64,000 nucleotides of DNA from NCBI GenBank assembly GCA_023213315.1, contig JAKCPI010005294.1, forward strand, positions 244,878 to 308,877, given 5' to 3'. Position 1 is the first letter of the stretch. The number at the start of each line of letters is the position of its first letter. This DNA comes from Euborellia annulipes (taxonomy: Eukaryota; Arthropoda; Insecta; Dermaptera; Anisolabididae). Below are positions 24,059 to 35,185 of this stretch, one piece after another. Under the pieces are notes generated by a model. That model did not search any database, was not told the origin of the DNA, and saw only the letters and a program-made list of their open reading frames with translations. Both the position numbers and the translations under genes were made by a program.

Positions 24059-25165
24059 CAACGCTTTTATAAATGTACTTAAAAGAGAAAAATAATTTTG
24101 TATAAGTTCTTTAGAATTATATTAAAAATTAATATAGGTTACTAAAAGTAAAGGGGTTGGGAGCGGGATTTGCAAATTTTAATTGTATTAATAGGCCTAT
24201 TATATGTTATATGAATACATTTTAATACTTGCCCGGTAGTTAGGCAAAAAAGTTAGAAAAGTGACTCAAGTGTACTAGTTAGATTATTTTATTTATTTAT
24301 TTATTTATTATTATATAGAGATTAATGTATCGGTGAATTAAGGTTAGTTGATCCTCTGCAATGCAAATTGGAAGAGATTGTTAATTTGCGCGCCCAACGC
24401 TTTTAGTTTTAGTAACCTATATTAATTTTTAATATAATTTTAAAGAACTTATACAAATATATTTCTCTTTTTAGTACAATTATAAAAGCATTTTTTTTAA
24501 ATTTTTTTAATACTATTTTATTTAACTCTTTTTAGCTTTTGTAATAAAATATTAATACGTATGAGTTATAAACATATAAAAGATACATATACACGATACA
24601 ATAAGTCAATTTGTAATTTAAAAGAAGAGAAATTTTTGATTATAAATTCCGCCCCCACTTTTTTTGATCGGCTGCCATTTTGAAATTAATTGAACTACAA
24701 AGATAAGACATATCAAATATTGCATTGTCACGGGAGTTACATACGTGTATAAAATTTCAAAGCTCTCGATTAACTAGAACTGATCGTAATTTCGATCAGC
24801 AACTTTGTCGGACCAAGCAATGGAAATGTGATTAGCAGGCTGCCATATTGAATTTATTAAATTTTTAATTATTTTGAATAGCACATTGTATAGTGTAAAG
24901 TCTATTTAACACCTCTGGCAATGCTCTAAACTCTAAATTAATTATAAATAGGAGAAATTTTGATTATAAAATTTTACCCCCACTTTTTTTGATCGGTCGC
25001 CATTTTGAAATTAATTGACCTACAAAGATGAGACACATCAAATATTACATTGTCAAGGGAGTTACATATGTGTATAAAATTTCAAAGCTCTAGATTAACT
25101 AGAACTCGTAATTTCGATCGGCAACTTTGCCGAAAAAACAGGAAAGCAAGATAATAAAAGCGTTG
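24059..25165. mobile_element. Inverted-repeat element with internal direct repeats
   Basis: ACAACGCTTTTAT near 24059 and its complement ATAAAAGCGTTGT near 25153..25165 could be the ends. Inside, about 24050..24150 is inverted at about 24405..24520, and a block of about 190 bp (24636..24830) recurs at 24947..25140 with CTTTTTTTGATCGG and AAATTAATTGA in both. No transposase or reverse-transcriptase motif is evident. The family is unknown. Confidence 0.5.
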
Positions 25166-25209
25166 TAAAAAAAATCATAAAATTATGTTTTGTTTTTATC
25201 TATATTTTT

Positions 25210-25600
25210 ACTTTCTCTTATCTATATATAGACCTATAGAGATTTATAATACAAAAAATCTGGTGTGACCTAGGGAGGATCCAGAGATGTTTCTCGGGGG
25301 AGGGAGGGGGGGTAATCTGGTGTGACTGGTCGCACAGCACACAATTTTTTCTTAATTTTGGTAATTTAAAGGCTCATTCTGTACTTATTTGCCAGAATAT
25401 AAATACAAATCAAATTTGTATGTATTATTGTAATATTTAAAATTTTACATTAAAAATAAATTTTTTTGTGAAAAAAAGTTTTTCAAATTTCGGGGGAGGG
25501 GGTAATTACCCTTTTACCCCCCCCATTGTATCCCCCCTTGGGTGGGACAAGGACAGAACACAACTTTATTATTCTTTCTCGTTTTTTTCAAAAACTGAAC
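25210..25600 (+). mobile_element. Twin-hairpin element, collapsed and interrupted
   Basis: The small hairpin is joined almost directly to the large-hairpin start (ACAAAAAATCTGGTGTGAC), so the body is deleted. The MITE at 25270..25540 splits the large hairpin. After it, AGGACAGAACACAACTTT continues the arm. A further large-hairpin scrap is at 25650..25690. Confidence 0.6.
25270..25540. mobile_element. hAT-type MITE D (271 bp)
   Basis: The ends are CTAGGGAGGATCCAGAG and, reversed, CAAGGGGGGATACAAT. Flanks GGTGTGAC (25262..25269) and GGTGGGAC (25541..25548) differ by one base and fit an 8-bp duplication inside a twin-hairpin stem. The interior contains a piece of the twin-hairpin arm (CTGGTGTGACTGG, GCACAGCACACAA), so this family has carried along another element's sequence. 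Confidence 0.65.
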
Positions 25601-25806
25601 GGTTTTTGAGATAACCAACAATGAAAAAGACCCCTTAGGCTAATATGGAAAATCTGGTGTGACTGGTCAGATCACATAATGTTTTATGCACTATCATTTG
25701 AATTAAAGAGCGCCTTCCCATATCCCCTTCCCATAGCGGGGGTGTACGTTACGCCACTGGTAGATATTATATAATTCAAAGATTGGGAGGGTGAACCTCC
25801 ATACAA

Positions 25807-25846
<40 letters not shown>

Positions 25847-26143
25847 ATAGCAAACAAATAATTCTTAATGAGCTTTTTAGTCTGATAATAGAATATCTTT
25901 TTTTACTTTTTGAAACTATGAATAAAATTTTATAAACTATTATTTATTCTTTTGTTAAATTATTGTTTGTGTTTTTTTTTTCCTTTGGATTTTAAATATT
26001 TCCAAAAGTCAATTTGTCTAATTAAGGCTCTGACCCTCCGAAAAAGAAACAGTGGATATATTTAAAAAAAAAAAAGAGAGAAAGAAAGAAAACAATAGAA
26101 GAAGAAAATTTGAAAATGGTCAGTCATTGTTAGTAGAGGTGAA
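25601..26143. other. No gene; hAT-like right end and AT run
   Basis: GTACGTTACGCCACTG (25746..25761) is the complement of a CAGTGGCGTAAC-type hAT end, without a visible partner. An (AT)n run lies at 25814..25840. Confidence 0.4.
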
Positions 26144-26296
26144 ATGAGAAGATTAATTCGAAGGAAGATGCAACGGATGCAAGACAAAAGGGCACAGCGG
26201 GAAGCACTTTTGGTTTCCCACGTCCAAAGAAGAAATCGGCTGTTTGCGAAACCAAGCAAAAAAAATATAAAACAACACACCGAACAAACAATATAA
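26144..26296 (+). CDS. Possible basic small protein or exon (50 aa)
   Basis: An unrecognised frame encodes MRRLIRRKMQRMQDKRAQRE and then thirty further residues, ending HTEQTI before TAA. It is unusually rich in Arg, Lys and Gln, with spaced hydrophobics (Leu, Met, Val) that could form a helix. The upstream in-frame stop is ten codons before this ATG. The minus strand is also open here (26062..26325 and 26130..26432), so chance openness in a less AT-rich patch is a real alternative. No transposon hallmark adjoins it. It could equally be an internal exon. I would not assign a function. Confidence 0.2.
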   Translation: MRRLIRRKMQRMQDKRAQREALLVSHVQRRNRLFAKPSKKNIKQHTEQTI

Positions 26297-26544
26297 AAAT
26301 TATAAATACGTACCGGTATAAACAATATAATACAAAAATTTTAAAGAATAACAAGTTAATGAAAACACGCTTTTTAAGAGAAATTAATAAGAGATAGGTG
26401 TCCACACGTTCCTTTATCAGGAGGCAAAACATGGTTACAAAAAGTTTGAAGATTCAAAATCAAAATACAGATAACTCCATAAAACACGGTTTGGAAATTA
26501 GGTATCTCCCTGAATAAAAATAGAATTTTATTAGATTAAAAGGG

Positions 26545-26640
26545 GACTCGCTGGTGTAGTGGGCTAGGGTGTCGGCTTCTACAAAGAAGATCCCTGTTCA
26601 AACATTTTATATCAAATATAGATAAATATATATATCGTTG
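26545..26640 (+). repeat. tRNA-derived SINE 2 head
   Basis: GACTCGCTGGTGTAGTGGGC carries an A box (26551..26562), and a degenerate B box CTGTTCAAACA follows at 26594..26604. The same head with a better B box lies on the minus strand at 38250..38410, so this is a repeat family and not a tRNA gene. Confidence 0.55.
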
Positions 26641-26715
26641 ACTTACAAGAAAACATGAGCAAGTCAAAAATTGATCAATTCTAAAAAAATTTTATTTTTT
26701 AGTTTGTAATGGTAT

Positions 26716-27275
26716 ATACAGAAAGTATTGCGATCATGTCAAAAATTCGATGTTGATGGATATTACAATATGTTTTGAGGTCTCCTGAATCCAAAAATTG
26801 GGTCCCGTAAATTGATCTGTCTGTGTGTAACGATTTTAAGCATGAAAGAATTGAGATACGAGATTGAAATTTTATATTCAAGTTAGGTGCCCTCCCGGAC
26901 ACTCAAAAAAGCTTTGGAACAAAATCGGCTAAAAAGTACTAGTACTTTACTGAAGTACTTTTCCCAGTCCTTTTTTGAATTTCTCAATATCCGCTCTAAC
27001 GATTTTGATTAAAATTCATAAATCAAGCATTTTTTTAGATCCTCTCTGAAATGTATATTTTCATTTTGCCATGAAAATTGTTTGAAGTACACTTTACTGA
27101 TGTAGTACTTAAGATTTTTCAAATTTATTTTTCGGCTTTTCCTTCCATCGAGCAATGTTAACTCCATATAGGGATTTGCATGTTAATTTCGATTCAAAAG
27201 GGGGGTCCCCTTTGGAACTTTTTACACATTTAAAAAAAATTTTTCCAATTCTTATGAAATTTGTATTTAGGGCAT
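26716..27275 (+). mobile_element. Twin-hairpin element, both ends lost
   Basis: It starts inside the small hairpin (AGAAAGTATTGCGATC), has a short GTCTGTCTGTGTG, and continues through the body to AATTCTTATGAAATTTG. The large hairpin is missing. The frames at 26699..26902 and 27155..27349 are by-products. Confidence 0.7.
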
Positions 27276-28064
27276 GGTCGCTTAAGCACTACTTGACCAT
27301 CGATGAAAAAACCTTTTGTCTAAAAACATTTTTCTATCTCATTAAATAAATAATAACACTTTAACTAAAACTCATTAATAAATGAAATCATCTTCAAAAA
27401 CAAAAATTTGTTTTGAAATATAAATTTAAACACTTCATCTATTTATTTATACTCTAATCATTGTGATGATATGTTTGTCAAATTAACAAATTGCGACAGG
27501 ATTTTTTAAATTGGTAATCATATTGGCGTTAATGTCCCATTGAGCATTGGCGTGGTGGATGGTGGGGGACGCGGGGGGGGAGGAGAGTTAGGGAATAGGG
27601 GGACATATAAGCCGGGTGCACAGCAGGTGGGCATCGGCATCCTATTAACCGATCGGCACGAATAATCCATCACCGGGCCTGTGAGCCGTGCCGGTTAATT
27701 ATCACGGCCACGGCTCATTGCATTAAAAAAAAAGAAATGAAATAATCGCACGGCGGTAATTTGATATTGGCAGTTGAGTTCAGGAATTCTATTAGAACTC
27801 ACCTTCGGATCTTAATCGAAAACTACAAATAATTGATGGGGCCCTAAAAGAAAAGAATTTTTAACAATTAATTAAAAAAATATATTTCTAATTAAGGAAA
27901 TTAAAAGTATAGAAAATTGATATAAAATTTGAAAAAAAATTTTAAATCAGAGCATATTGTTTAAAAACGAGAATACGGAGAATACCAAACCAAAAATGCC
28001 TTTTATTACTACAGTAATATAAATTTACATTCAAGTATTAAAAATATTATTATTTGTTATTTTA
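27276..28064. other. Low-copy region with GC-rich island 27540..27730
   Basis: The island stands out in base composition, and its hairpin is listed separately. It also has TTAATTA (27694..27700), a homeodomain-type core. No frame of interest. The flanks are AT-rich and empty. Confidence 0.35.
27644..27699. other. Hairpin within the GC-rich island
   Basis: ATTAACCG, two bulged bases and CGGCACG pair with CGTGCCGGTTAAT over 13 bp, with a loop of about 26 nt. The stem is GC-rich against an AT-rich genome. It could be a structured RNA, a small-RNA precursor or a dimeric protein-binding site. Confidence 0.35.
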
Positions 28065-28342
28065 TTTTTTATTTATTTTTTTTTTTTTAACATTCACACT
28101 TTTTTCTCATTCACACTCACACTCACACACACATTCACACTGTCTTTTCGGCAGCTTAGGCCATTTAAGACTTTGACGATAACCGTTGTAAGTAATATAT
28201 ATATTTGGGGTTCAGGCATTTCTATTTAAGCCATCTGGTATCCAAATGGCTTAAATAAAATCATCGGACTGCCTGGGTCCGAACCCGCGACGTTTGATAT
28301 AGGAGGTAGGCACGCTACCTACTACGCCACACCCGGGGGCAC
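28065..28342 (-). repeat. tRNA-derived SINE 1
   Basis: Read on the minus strand, the A box GTGGCGTAGTAGGTAGCG (28313..28330) and B box GGGTTCGGACCC (28275..28286) form a tRNA-like head. A body with AAATGGC and TGTGTGAGTGTGAGTGTG follows, and the 3' end is an A tail (the T-run at 28065..28088 on the plus strand). This is a complete SINE layout. The body recurs twice, inverted, at 33875..34310. Confidence 0.75.
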
Positions 28343-29130
28343 TATTTGTTATATTGACGGTCTATGCGGCCTACCTCTTTAAGAAGTCCTGATCTACAGA
28401 CATTATAATTTCATTAAATATGTTTTTATATTGATTTGTTTAAATGCAAAAATCTCCATCAAGAAAGAAATAGGTAGGCCCCTCAACTCCCCTACGCCAA
28501 TGATTTTTAATTCCTGTTCAAAAAAGAAAAAAGACAAAATTTTTTTTCCATTTGTTCTTTAATCGTATTTTATAAATCGCGTACTAATATTATTTTAACC
28601 ACGTGTGTTGTTTTTGAATTAAAACTAGGATATTCTCTGCATGCTAAAGACATTCAACCAAACAAAGTCCATTATTTTAATAAGCAATCTCCTGTATATT
28701 TCGTAAAGATGGATGATTGATGAGGAAATTTCCAACTCCTTTCAAGATTCGAACTTGGATCAGAATACAAATTAATTAACATGGGGAGACGTAAGATTCT
28801 GGGACTTATTATATTACATTATAGGGAAGTACAGTTTAAAGTAAAATAAATATCACCTATGTAAGGCTTTTTTTTAATTTAGTAAGAATAACTCTTTCTA
28901 AATTTAAAAGTAAATAAAATATTCAAAATAGAGCTATTTTAAGATTAAATAAACTACACAAGCAACTTATAAACATTTTTATGCTAATTTTTTATTGATT
29001 ATCAATTTAATTTGGTATATAGTAATCTATAAAAACTAGATTTAAACAAGCTAAATATTTAGACCTACTGTTTAAGAAAAAAAATGCGACGTTGAATATT
29101 AAAATTAGTATAAATTAACAAAAAAATAAT
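28343..29130. other. AT-rich, no gene recognised
   Basis: No repeat, tRNA-like or coding signal stands out. T- and A-rich runs dominate. Confidence 0.4.
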
Positions 29131-29290
29131 TATGTTTATTAAAGCTTTTGTGGTTTGTAATATTATTATTATGGGAGGTTTTAATTATAGATCACATTTT
29201 GTATTAATTATTTATTAAAAATGTAAATACTGTACAACGTTTCGACTACTTATTCTAAAGTCGTTTACTGTACGCTTACACCGACTTGAG
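29131..29290 (+). repeat. Repeat B, single copy
   Basis: From TTTATTAAAGCTTTTGTGG through TATTATTATTATGGGAGG and ACGTTTCGACTAC to CGACTTGAG. It abuts the twin-hairpin copy that starts at 29291, so one probably inserted at the other's edge. No duplication is visible. Confidence 0.6.
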
Positions 29291-29924
29291 TGAACACAAC
29301 TTTCTCTTACCTTTCGTAATCGAAAGTTGTGTTCTGTGCTTGCCACACCAGATTTTATTGTGTTGAGATATATTTAGTTCCCGCCGATATATCAGAATTC
29401 AAGAGATACAATTTATAAACATGGGTAAATATTTAGATTTTATTACCATGGCAATCATTTCTCCTAACTTTTCTAAGGAGTATAAGAGTAAAGTGATCTT
29501 CTGAAGATTTCTATGACAAAATGAGAATGTACATTTTAAAGAGCAAGCAGATAATTGATTTTTGAATTTTAATCATAATTGTTGGGGCGAATTTTGAGAA
29601 AATCGAAAAAAACTGAAAAGTGTATCAGTAAAGTACTAGTACTTTTTGGCCGATTTTGTTCAAAAGCTTCGAGTCACGTCCCATGGGGGTGCTTAACTTA
29701 AATATCAAATGTCACCTTCCTAGCTCTTTTCGTTCTTGGTATATTTAGTTCACACACACACACACACACACACACCGGCAGACCATGTCGCGAAAACCAC
29801 TTTTTTGGATTCTGGGGACCTCAAAAAGGGTATCTCAGTCAAAATCTCGTCATCGAATTTTTCACATGATTCCAATACTTTCTCTCTATATATTAACATA
29901 TAATATATAGAGCTAAGAGAAAGT
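29291..29924 (-). mobile_element. Twin-hairpin element, nearly complete variant
   Basis: The large hairpin (29291..29357, outer arm clipped), body, CA run (29752..29774) and small hairpin (about 29876..29924) are present. The body is shortened relative to 14871, and the sequence after TTTAGTTCCCGCCGATATAT matches the copy at 56692, indicating a third subfamily. Confidence 0.75.
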
Positions 29925-31118
29925 AAAAACTTATTGTAACAATCATGCTTTTTATGTAATCATTTACTGTGATGACGGTGGCTAAGTCTATAATTAAAAA
30001 CACTAATAATAATAAAAAAAATAATTGTGTACGCGTTGCGCCTAAAGAAAAAAATCTCTTGTTATTTTTTTAATTGTTTAAAAACCAGTCAGTAGATAAA
30101 TAATTGATTGATTGATTATGACATAAAAAAATTCACATATCGAATGAAACCAACTAGAAATAAATGATTTTGAGACATTAAGAAATCCCAGGCCATAAAC
30201 GTTCGAGTTGAATGTCATTTGATCTCTAAAGAAAGTCACGTGAGCTTTTTGGCCTGGGATCGAGTCCCGGGGCCCAAATTCCTTCTGACAGATGCAAACA
30301 TATATAATCCTAATGGTGGAGCATTTAGTGGAGTGAAGCAAAGAGAAGAGGACACCGACGACGTCGAATCGAATCGAAAAACTCATTCGCACGTAAAATG
30401 TCAATGTGATTTGTGTCGATTGTACGCCGATGAAATATAATAAAGAGAATGCATGTTGTTATAAAGGCAAGGGGAGGGTGCGAGTTGAGGGAATCGAATT
30501 CGAATTGAATCTAGTCCAATATTGGAGTGAGTTGGGAGAAAATTCAATGGTTGATCGAAAATTGGGTATCTCCAAAAATGATGTCTGGGCGTGAAACAGC
30601 CAACCTTGTTTGTGCAGCCTCTGCACCTACAGAAGGGCTTTGTTTACCAAATTAAACATCCACTGTACTTGTATACGGAAATATTATATAAACAAACCAT
30701 CGTTTTCTTCATAAAATAATTAATAATCCTGAAGGAAGGAGAGTTTATGATTAAATATAAAAATACTTTTTTTTAATATTCCTTAAAATAGGAATATTAA
30801 TCATAAGGACAATGAAATTTTATTTTTTGGGAGGATTTTTATTAATTATTTTTCGTAAATTGTAAAAAGAGCACCGATTTTTCAAACTTGTTATCATCAG
30901 GATTCTCAATTATCAGAATGATACGAGCTAGTTTTTGATTATCTGGATTCTGATCCCAATTAGGTGTTAATAATTGTTAAAATGTAAATTATAATTTACA
31001 ATACTCTCATTCGTTCATATCATTATAAAATTAAAAAAAAAATATAATTTATATTCGTTGATAGTTTGGACTTCTCCTATTTATTATTGCAATAATTAAA
31101 ATATAATTTATTACTATA
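29925..31118. other. Low-copy region with island 30180..30640
   Basis: The island is clearly less AT-rich. A 73-codon frame at 30219..30440 ends in HVKCQCDLCRLYADEI, and an overlapping 62-codon frame follows at 30406..30594. Neither is recognised, and a tRNA-like B box (GGGATCGAGTCCC, 30257..30269) overlaps the first. An exon, a repeat relic and regulatory DNA all remain possible. Confidence 0.25.
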
Positions 31119-31300
31119 TATAAAGCGCTAGCTGCTCACTTCCGTTGTATGTGTCTGTTTACCACTCTCTCTCGCTGATTGGCCGGAGTCAGATGAAGCG
31201 GAGTCAGAGAGGGAAATTTAAAACTTAAAATTTTGCAATTGCTTGCCTTCGGCAAGAATAAATTTGATGCTTTTGCTCGTCGAAGGCGAAGGCTTTTTTG
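31119..31300. repeat. Repeat E copy 2
   Basis: It shares its ordered blocks with 7877..8075, starting TATATAAAGCGCTAGC. Both contain paired AAGGCGA / TCGCC-like segments. The reading frame at 31136..31351 derives from it. Confidence 0.5.
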
Positions 31301-32547
31301 CCATGATGAAATGAAATATTTATTACTTATTAAATTATATGTAAAACCCATACTTTAAATTTCTCTATAAAAAACTACAGAGGGTTGATGACATATCGAT
31401 TGTATAGTTAAAATAGTTCAAAATAAATAAGGAATTACTAACATACCCTAAGAGCTATTTTCTCCTCCTCATAAAAGTCTTTACATAATATGTGGACGAC
31501 CCCCACTATTGAGAATGGCAAATGAAGCCTTTCTGAGTGTCAATGTGGACTTTTTTGAAATAAAAAAAAATAAAAAAATAAAACAAATATATTTATTAAT
31601 GAGAGAAATTTTATAATTTTTTTTTTTTGTTATTGTTATTTTTTTTATGCACTCTTTGTAAATGGATATAAATCTGTAGAGAGATGAATAAATGAATTAG
31701 TGGTTCAAGGCCTTAGGGGCCGATTACCTATTCTCCAAAATATGAGTAAAAAGAATATAAAATTTTTTCAAACGAACGCAGATATGCCTATTTTGTTCCA
31801 TTTGTAGCCATAAAGTCCACATTCTATGATGAAATAAACAAAATAAAAATATTTTTTGTTTTTATTAAAAAATCAAATCCTTTCGCTCTTATTCAAACAC
31901 CATTTAAGATATTCTTATCTATTTCTAAAAAAAATGTATAATTTATATCAGTGATTCTCAATGTGGTCTATATCGAGCCCCAGGGGTAAATCTAAATCTA
32001 AATCTTGTCACTCGTGGCGAGCGGTCGCATTATCTAGAGCGCTCCCGCTATTTTAAATAATTAACTATTTCTCTGCTGCATTTAAACAAATATATAAAAC
32101 AACCATTAACAATGACTAGTTGTAAGGCAATTGCTGAGGAACAGCCCCGACAGCAAAGTCGTCCCCCTGTCATAATCGTACGGTTAGTGAACAAACAAAA
32201 AAAGACAATTCCTTTAAAAGAGGAAAGTCATTGGTACAAAATTTTACTACCCGGCGCCCGGGGTAGATGGAAAATAACGCCCCGCCTCCCCCAATTTAGA
32301 TAAATGAAGCCCTGAGCCCCTACTTTTAAAAAAATGTATGGCCAGGCAAGGAATCTGAAAAAAGATTTAGTATCCTGGGTGAAGGAGGGCAAATTCTACG
32401 CCAAGAAGAAGGAAGGCGATAGGTCAATTCTTATAAAAACGTCTGAAAATTTTTATTAATGTTCAAGTTTAACAATGACATTACCTTTAACCTTCCGTCG
32501 GGTGCAACCGATCTACCAGACACCACAACAAATTTTCTTATTGCATA
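31301..32547. other. Mostly AT-rich; odd open patch at 32112
   Basis: The only point of interest is a frame at 32112..32303 (63 aa) with PPVIIVRLVNKQKK, faintly like the PIIVRF-type stretch in LINE ORF1 proteins. It sits next to a C/G-rich stretch ending CCCGCCTCCCCC. No reverse-transcriptase motif is nearby. Treat it as an unconfirmed retroelement scrap. Confidence 0.2.
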
Positions 32548-32620
32548 CGAAGTAGAGAAAGTATTGTGATCGACAAAAAATTCGACCTCAATATTTTTAT
32601 GATTCTCGCTGTACACCTTT
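32548..32620 (+). repeat. Twin-hairpin fragment
   Basis: GTAGAGAAAGTATTGTGATC and AAAAAATTCGACCTC match the inner end of the small hairpin and the block after it. The remainder is lost. Confidence 0.5.
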
Positions 32621-33573
32621 TTATCATTTTTTTTATAAATAAATTTGAAATAATAAAGGAAATAATCATTTATTAATTTCTCTGTAGATTTTGCATAGAT
32701 TGAGTTGATCAATCGAGTTGCTTGTCTTCCAGTTCTTCCCAATTCATGTTTCAGGATCCTAACGAAACGTACGAAATTAAACGAAATGTCAATTTAATTT
32801 GATGTTTGTGTCCGTTAAATAGATTTCCTAGGAATCTCCGCCAAGAACTCCTTCTGCTAAGCCGCTCGTTTCATTTTCCATCGGCCCCTTTGCGCGTGTT
32901 TATCTCTTAATCTGTTTTCGCAGTTTCCTCTCCATCTTTCATTTGCTTTTAATTCATTATAAAATTCCCGTCCCTTGTTAATGCTGAGATGTTCGTTCAC
33001 TTTTAGATCTTTGGATGCCAACTTCTTTACATTCCCTCTTTCACCCCCCCCCCTCCCATCATTCCTTCCTTCTTTCCCTCTTCTTTCGTTACTCTACTTA
33101 ACCACTTTGATATTTGCATCTTCGTCAGATATTTAGCTCCTTATTGAGATTGTTTGTCTTTTCCTGCCTTGACTAGTTGAGTGAACTTTAAAACATTTCA
33201 CCCCTTCATGTTTAACATTTTCGTATTTAATTGATATAAATCAAATGGAGGTTTTTTAAATTGAATAATATTGTTTTATTTTCAAAACTAAACTAAAAGT
33301 AGCGGAAGATATTTAACAAAAGAAATCTTTAAAAAAAATATATCTAACATTTATTGATGAAAAATAATTTAAAAGGAAAAAGGAAAAGAAGTTAAAGTCT
33401 AGAGTTTATCATTTTTTTTTCATTAATTCTAATTGAAAAGGTGAAGGAAAGCTAACCAGTGGCATATCCAGTTGATGGCGAGAGGAGCTGTTTACTCACC
33501 TATAAGTTTATTAGAGGAATTCTTATTCAGATAGGAAAACTTGAGAAAAACGTCTATTAGCAATTATAAAAAA
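32621..33573. other. Low-copy region with less AT-rich patch 32790..33110
   Basis: The patch is rich in C and T and has no repeat of the window. Neither strand shows a credible exon. Confidence 0.3.
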
Positions 33574-33614
33574 TCTGGCGTGACTTAACGCACAGCACAC
33601 AACTTTATCTTATC

Positions 33615-34396
33615 CAGGGCCGGACAAAAGGCGATTGGAGCGCGGTAGGGCCCAATCGGGCCCCGCACCTGACCACCAAAATTAAGAAAAAGTTATTTTT
33701 TGAAATTTAAAGCAAATTTCTTTTGACGTTTAAGGATAAATTATAAATTATTCAAATAAATAAAAATAAATTAATTTAAGTTCGCATTAATGGATGAGAT
33801 TTATTATTGTCTTTATTATAATACCTATAGAAAACGGAAACTCCTAAGCGTCGTTTTTAACTAACGTTTAAGTTTTTTTTTTTTTAAACACACACACTTT
33901 TTTCTATTCACACTCACACTCACACACCCATTCACACAGTGTTTTCGGCAACTCAGGCCATATAAGCCTTTTACGATAACTGTTATTAAGTTAAAAATAT
34001 ATATCTATTGGGGGTCCAGGCATTCTTATTTAAGCCATTTCGTATCCAAATGAATTAAATAAAATCATCGGACTGTCGGGGATCCTTGGTATACAAGGCC
34101 CCTACACCAAGCCTGAGGGCAACGTTTAATTAATCGGATAGTAAATTTGGATACCAAATGACTTAAATATGAATGTCTGGACCCCAAAAATATATATATC
34201 TATTAATCAACGGTTATCGTCAAAATCTTATATGGCCTGAGGTGCCGAAAAGACTGTGTGAATGTGTGAGTGTGCATGAGAAAAAAGTGTAAGTGTTTTA
34301 AGAACAAAAAAAAAAAAAAAAAAAAATTTAATATATAGAGGGCCCCCGTAAGAAAAAAAATCCAATCGGGCCCCCTGCTTATTGGGTCCGGGCCTG
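33615..34396. mobile_element. hAT-type element inside the large hairpin (782 bp)
   Basis: The ends CAGGGCCGGACAAAAGG and GGGTCCGGGCCTG are imperfect inverted repeats. Flanks ATCTTATC (33607..33614) and CTCTTACC (34397..34404) match at six of eight bases. The host should read CTCTTACC here, so a decayed 8-bp duplication at the hairpin tip is likely. It contains an inverted SINE pair and no transposase. Confidence 0.65.
33875..34310. repeat. Inverted pair of SINE 1 bodies
   Basis: Left copy (33875..34080, minus orientation) and right copy (about 34140..34310, plus orientation) match the SINE at 28065..28342 by CACACTCACACTCACAC, GGCCATATAAG and ATTTAAGCCATT. Their tRNA-like heads are missing or damaged at the centre, and an A/T run lies at each outer side. 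Confidence 0.55.
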
Positions 34397-35185
34397 CTCT
34401 TACCTTCGGTAATTTAAAGTTGTGTGCTGTGCTGTCATACCAGATTTTTTTGTGTCGAGATATATTTAGTTTCCCATAGCATTTTAGTTCCAACTTTTAA
34501 ATGTTGACTGCTTAAAATAAACTATGGTTATTTATCAAAATGTTAATCTTATATTTGGATATTTTATAAACAATAAAGAATCCTAAATACAAATTTCATA
34601 AGAATTGGAAAAATTTATTTTAAATGTGTAATAAGTTCTAAAGCGGACCGACCCCCTTTTGAATCGAAATTAACATGCAAATCCCCATAGGGATTTAACT
34701 TTGGCTCTATGGAAGGAGCTGAAAAATGAATTTGAAAATTCTGAAATATTATATCAGTAAAGTGTGGTTCACACAATTTTCAGGGCAAAATGAAAATGTA
34801 CATTTTAAAGAGGATCTAAAAAATAATTGATTATGAATTTTAATCAAAATCGTTCAGCCAATTTTGAGAAAATCGAAAAAACTAAAAAAGTACTTGAGTA
34901 AAATACTAGTACTTTTTGGCCGATTTTGTTCAACTTAAAAATAAAATTCCAACCTCTTATTACTTATTTCCTTCATGCTTATGCTTAAAATCGTTGACAG
35001 ACAGGCCAATTTCCGGGACCAACTTTTTTGAACTCAGGGGACTTCAAAACATGTAAATCCACCATCCGCCATCGGATTTTAGACATGATCGCATTACTTT
35101 CTCTGTATATATTATATATTACGTAAATAGATAAGAGAAAATAAAAATTATACTATTTAATTTGCATAATAGATTTGGTTCAGAG

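Larger units (their letters stand above)
33574..35142 (-). mobile_element. Twin-hairpin element with nested elements
   Basis: The large hairpin (33574..33614 and 34397..34450) is split by the 782-bp hAT-like element at 33615..34396. The body and small hairpin (about 35093..35142) follow. Without the insert the copy would be about 790 bp. The small-hairpin end reads GATAAGAGAAAATAAAAA, so the usual AAGT has become AAAT. Confidence 0.75.
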
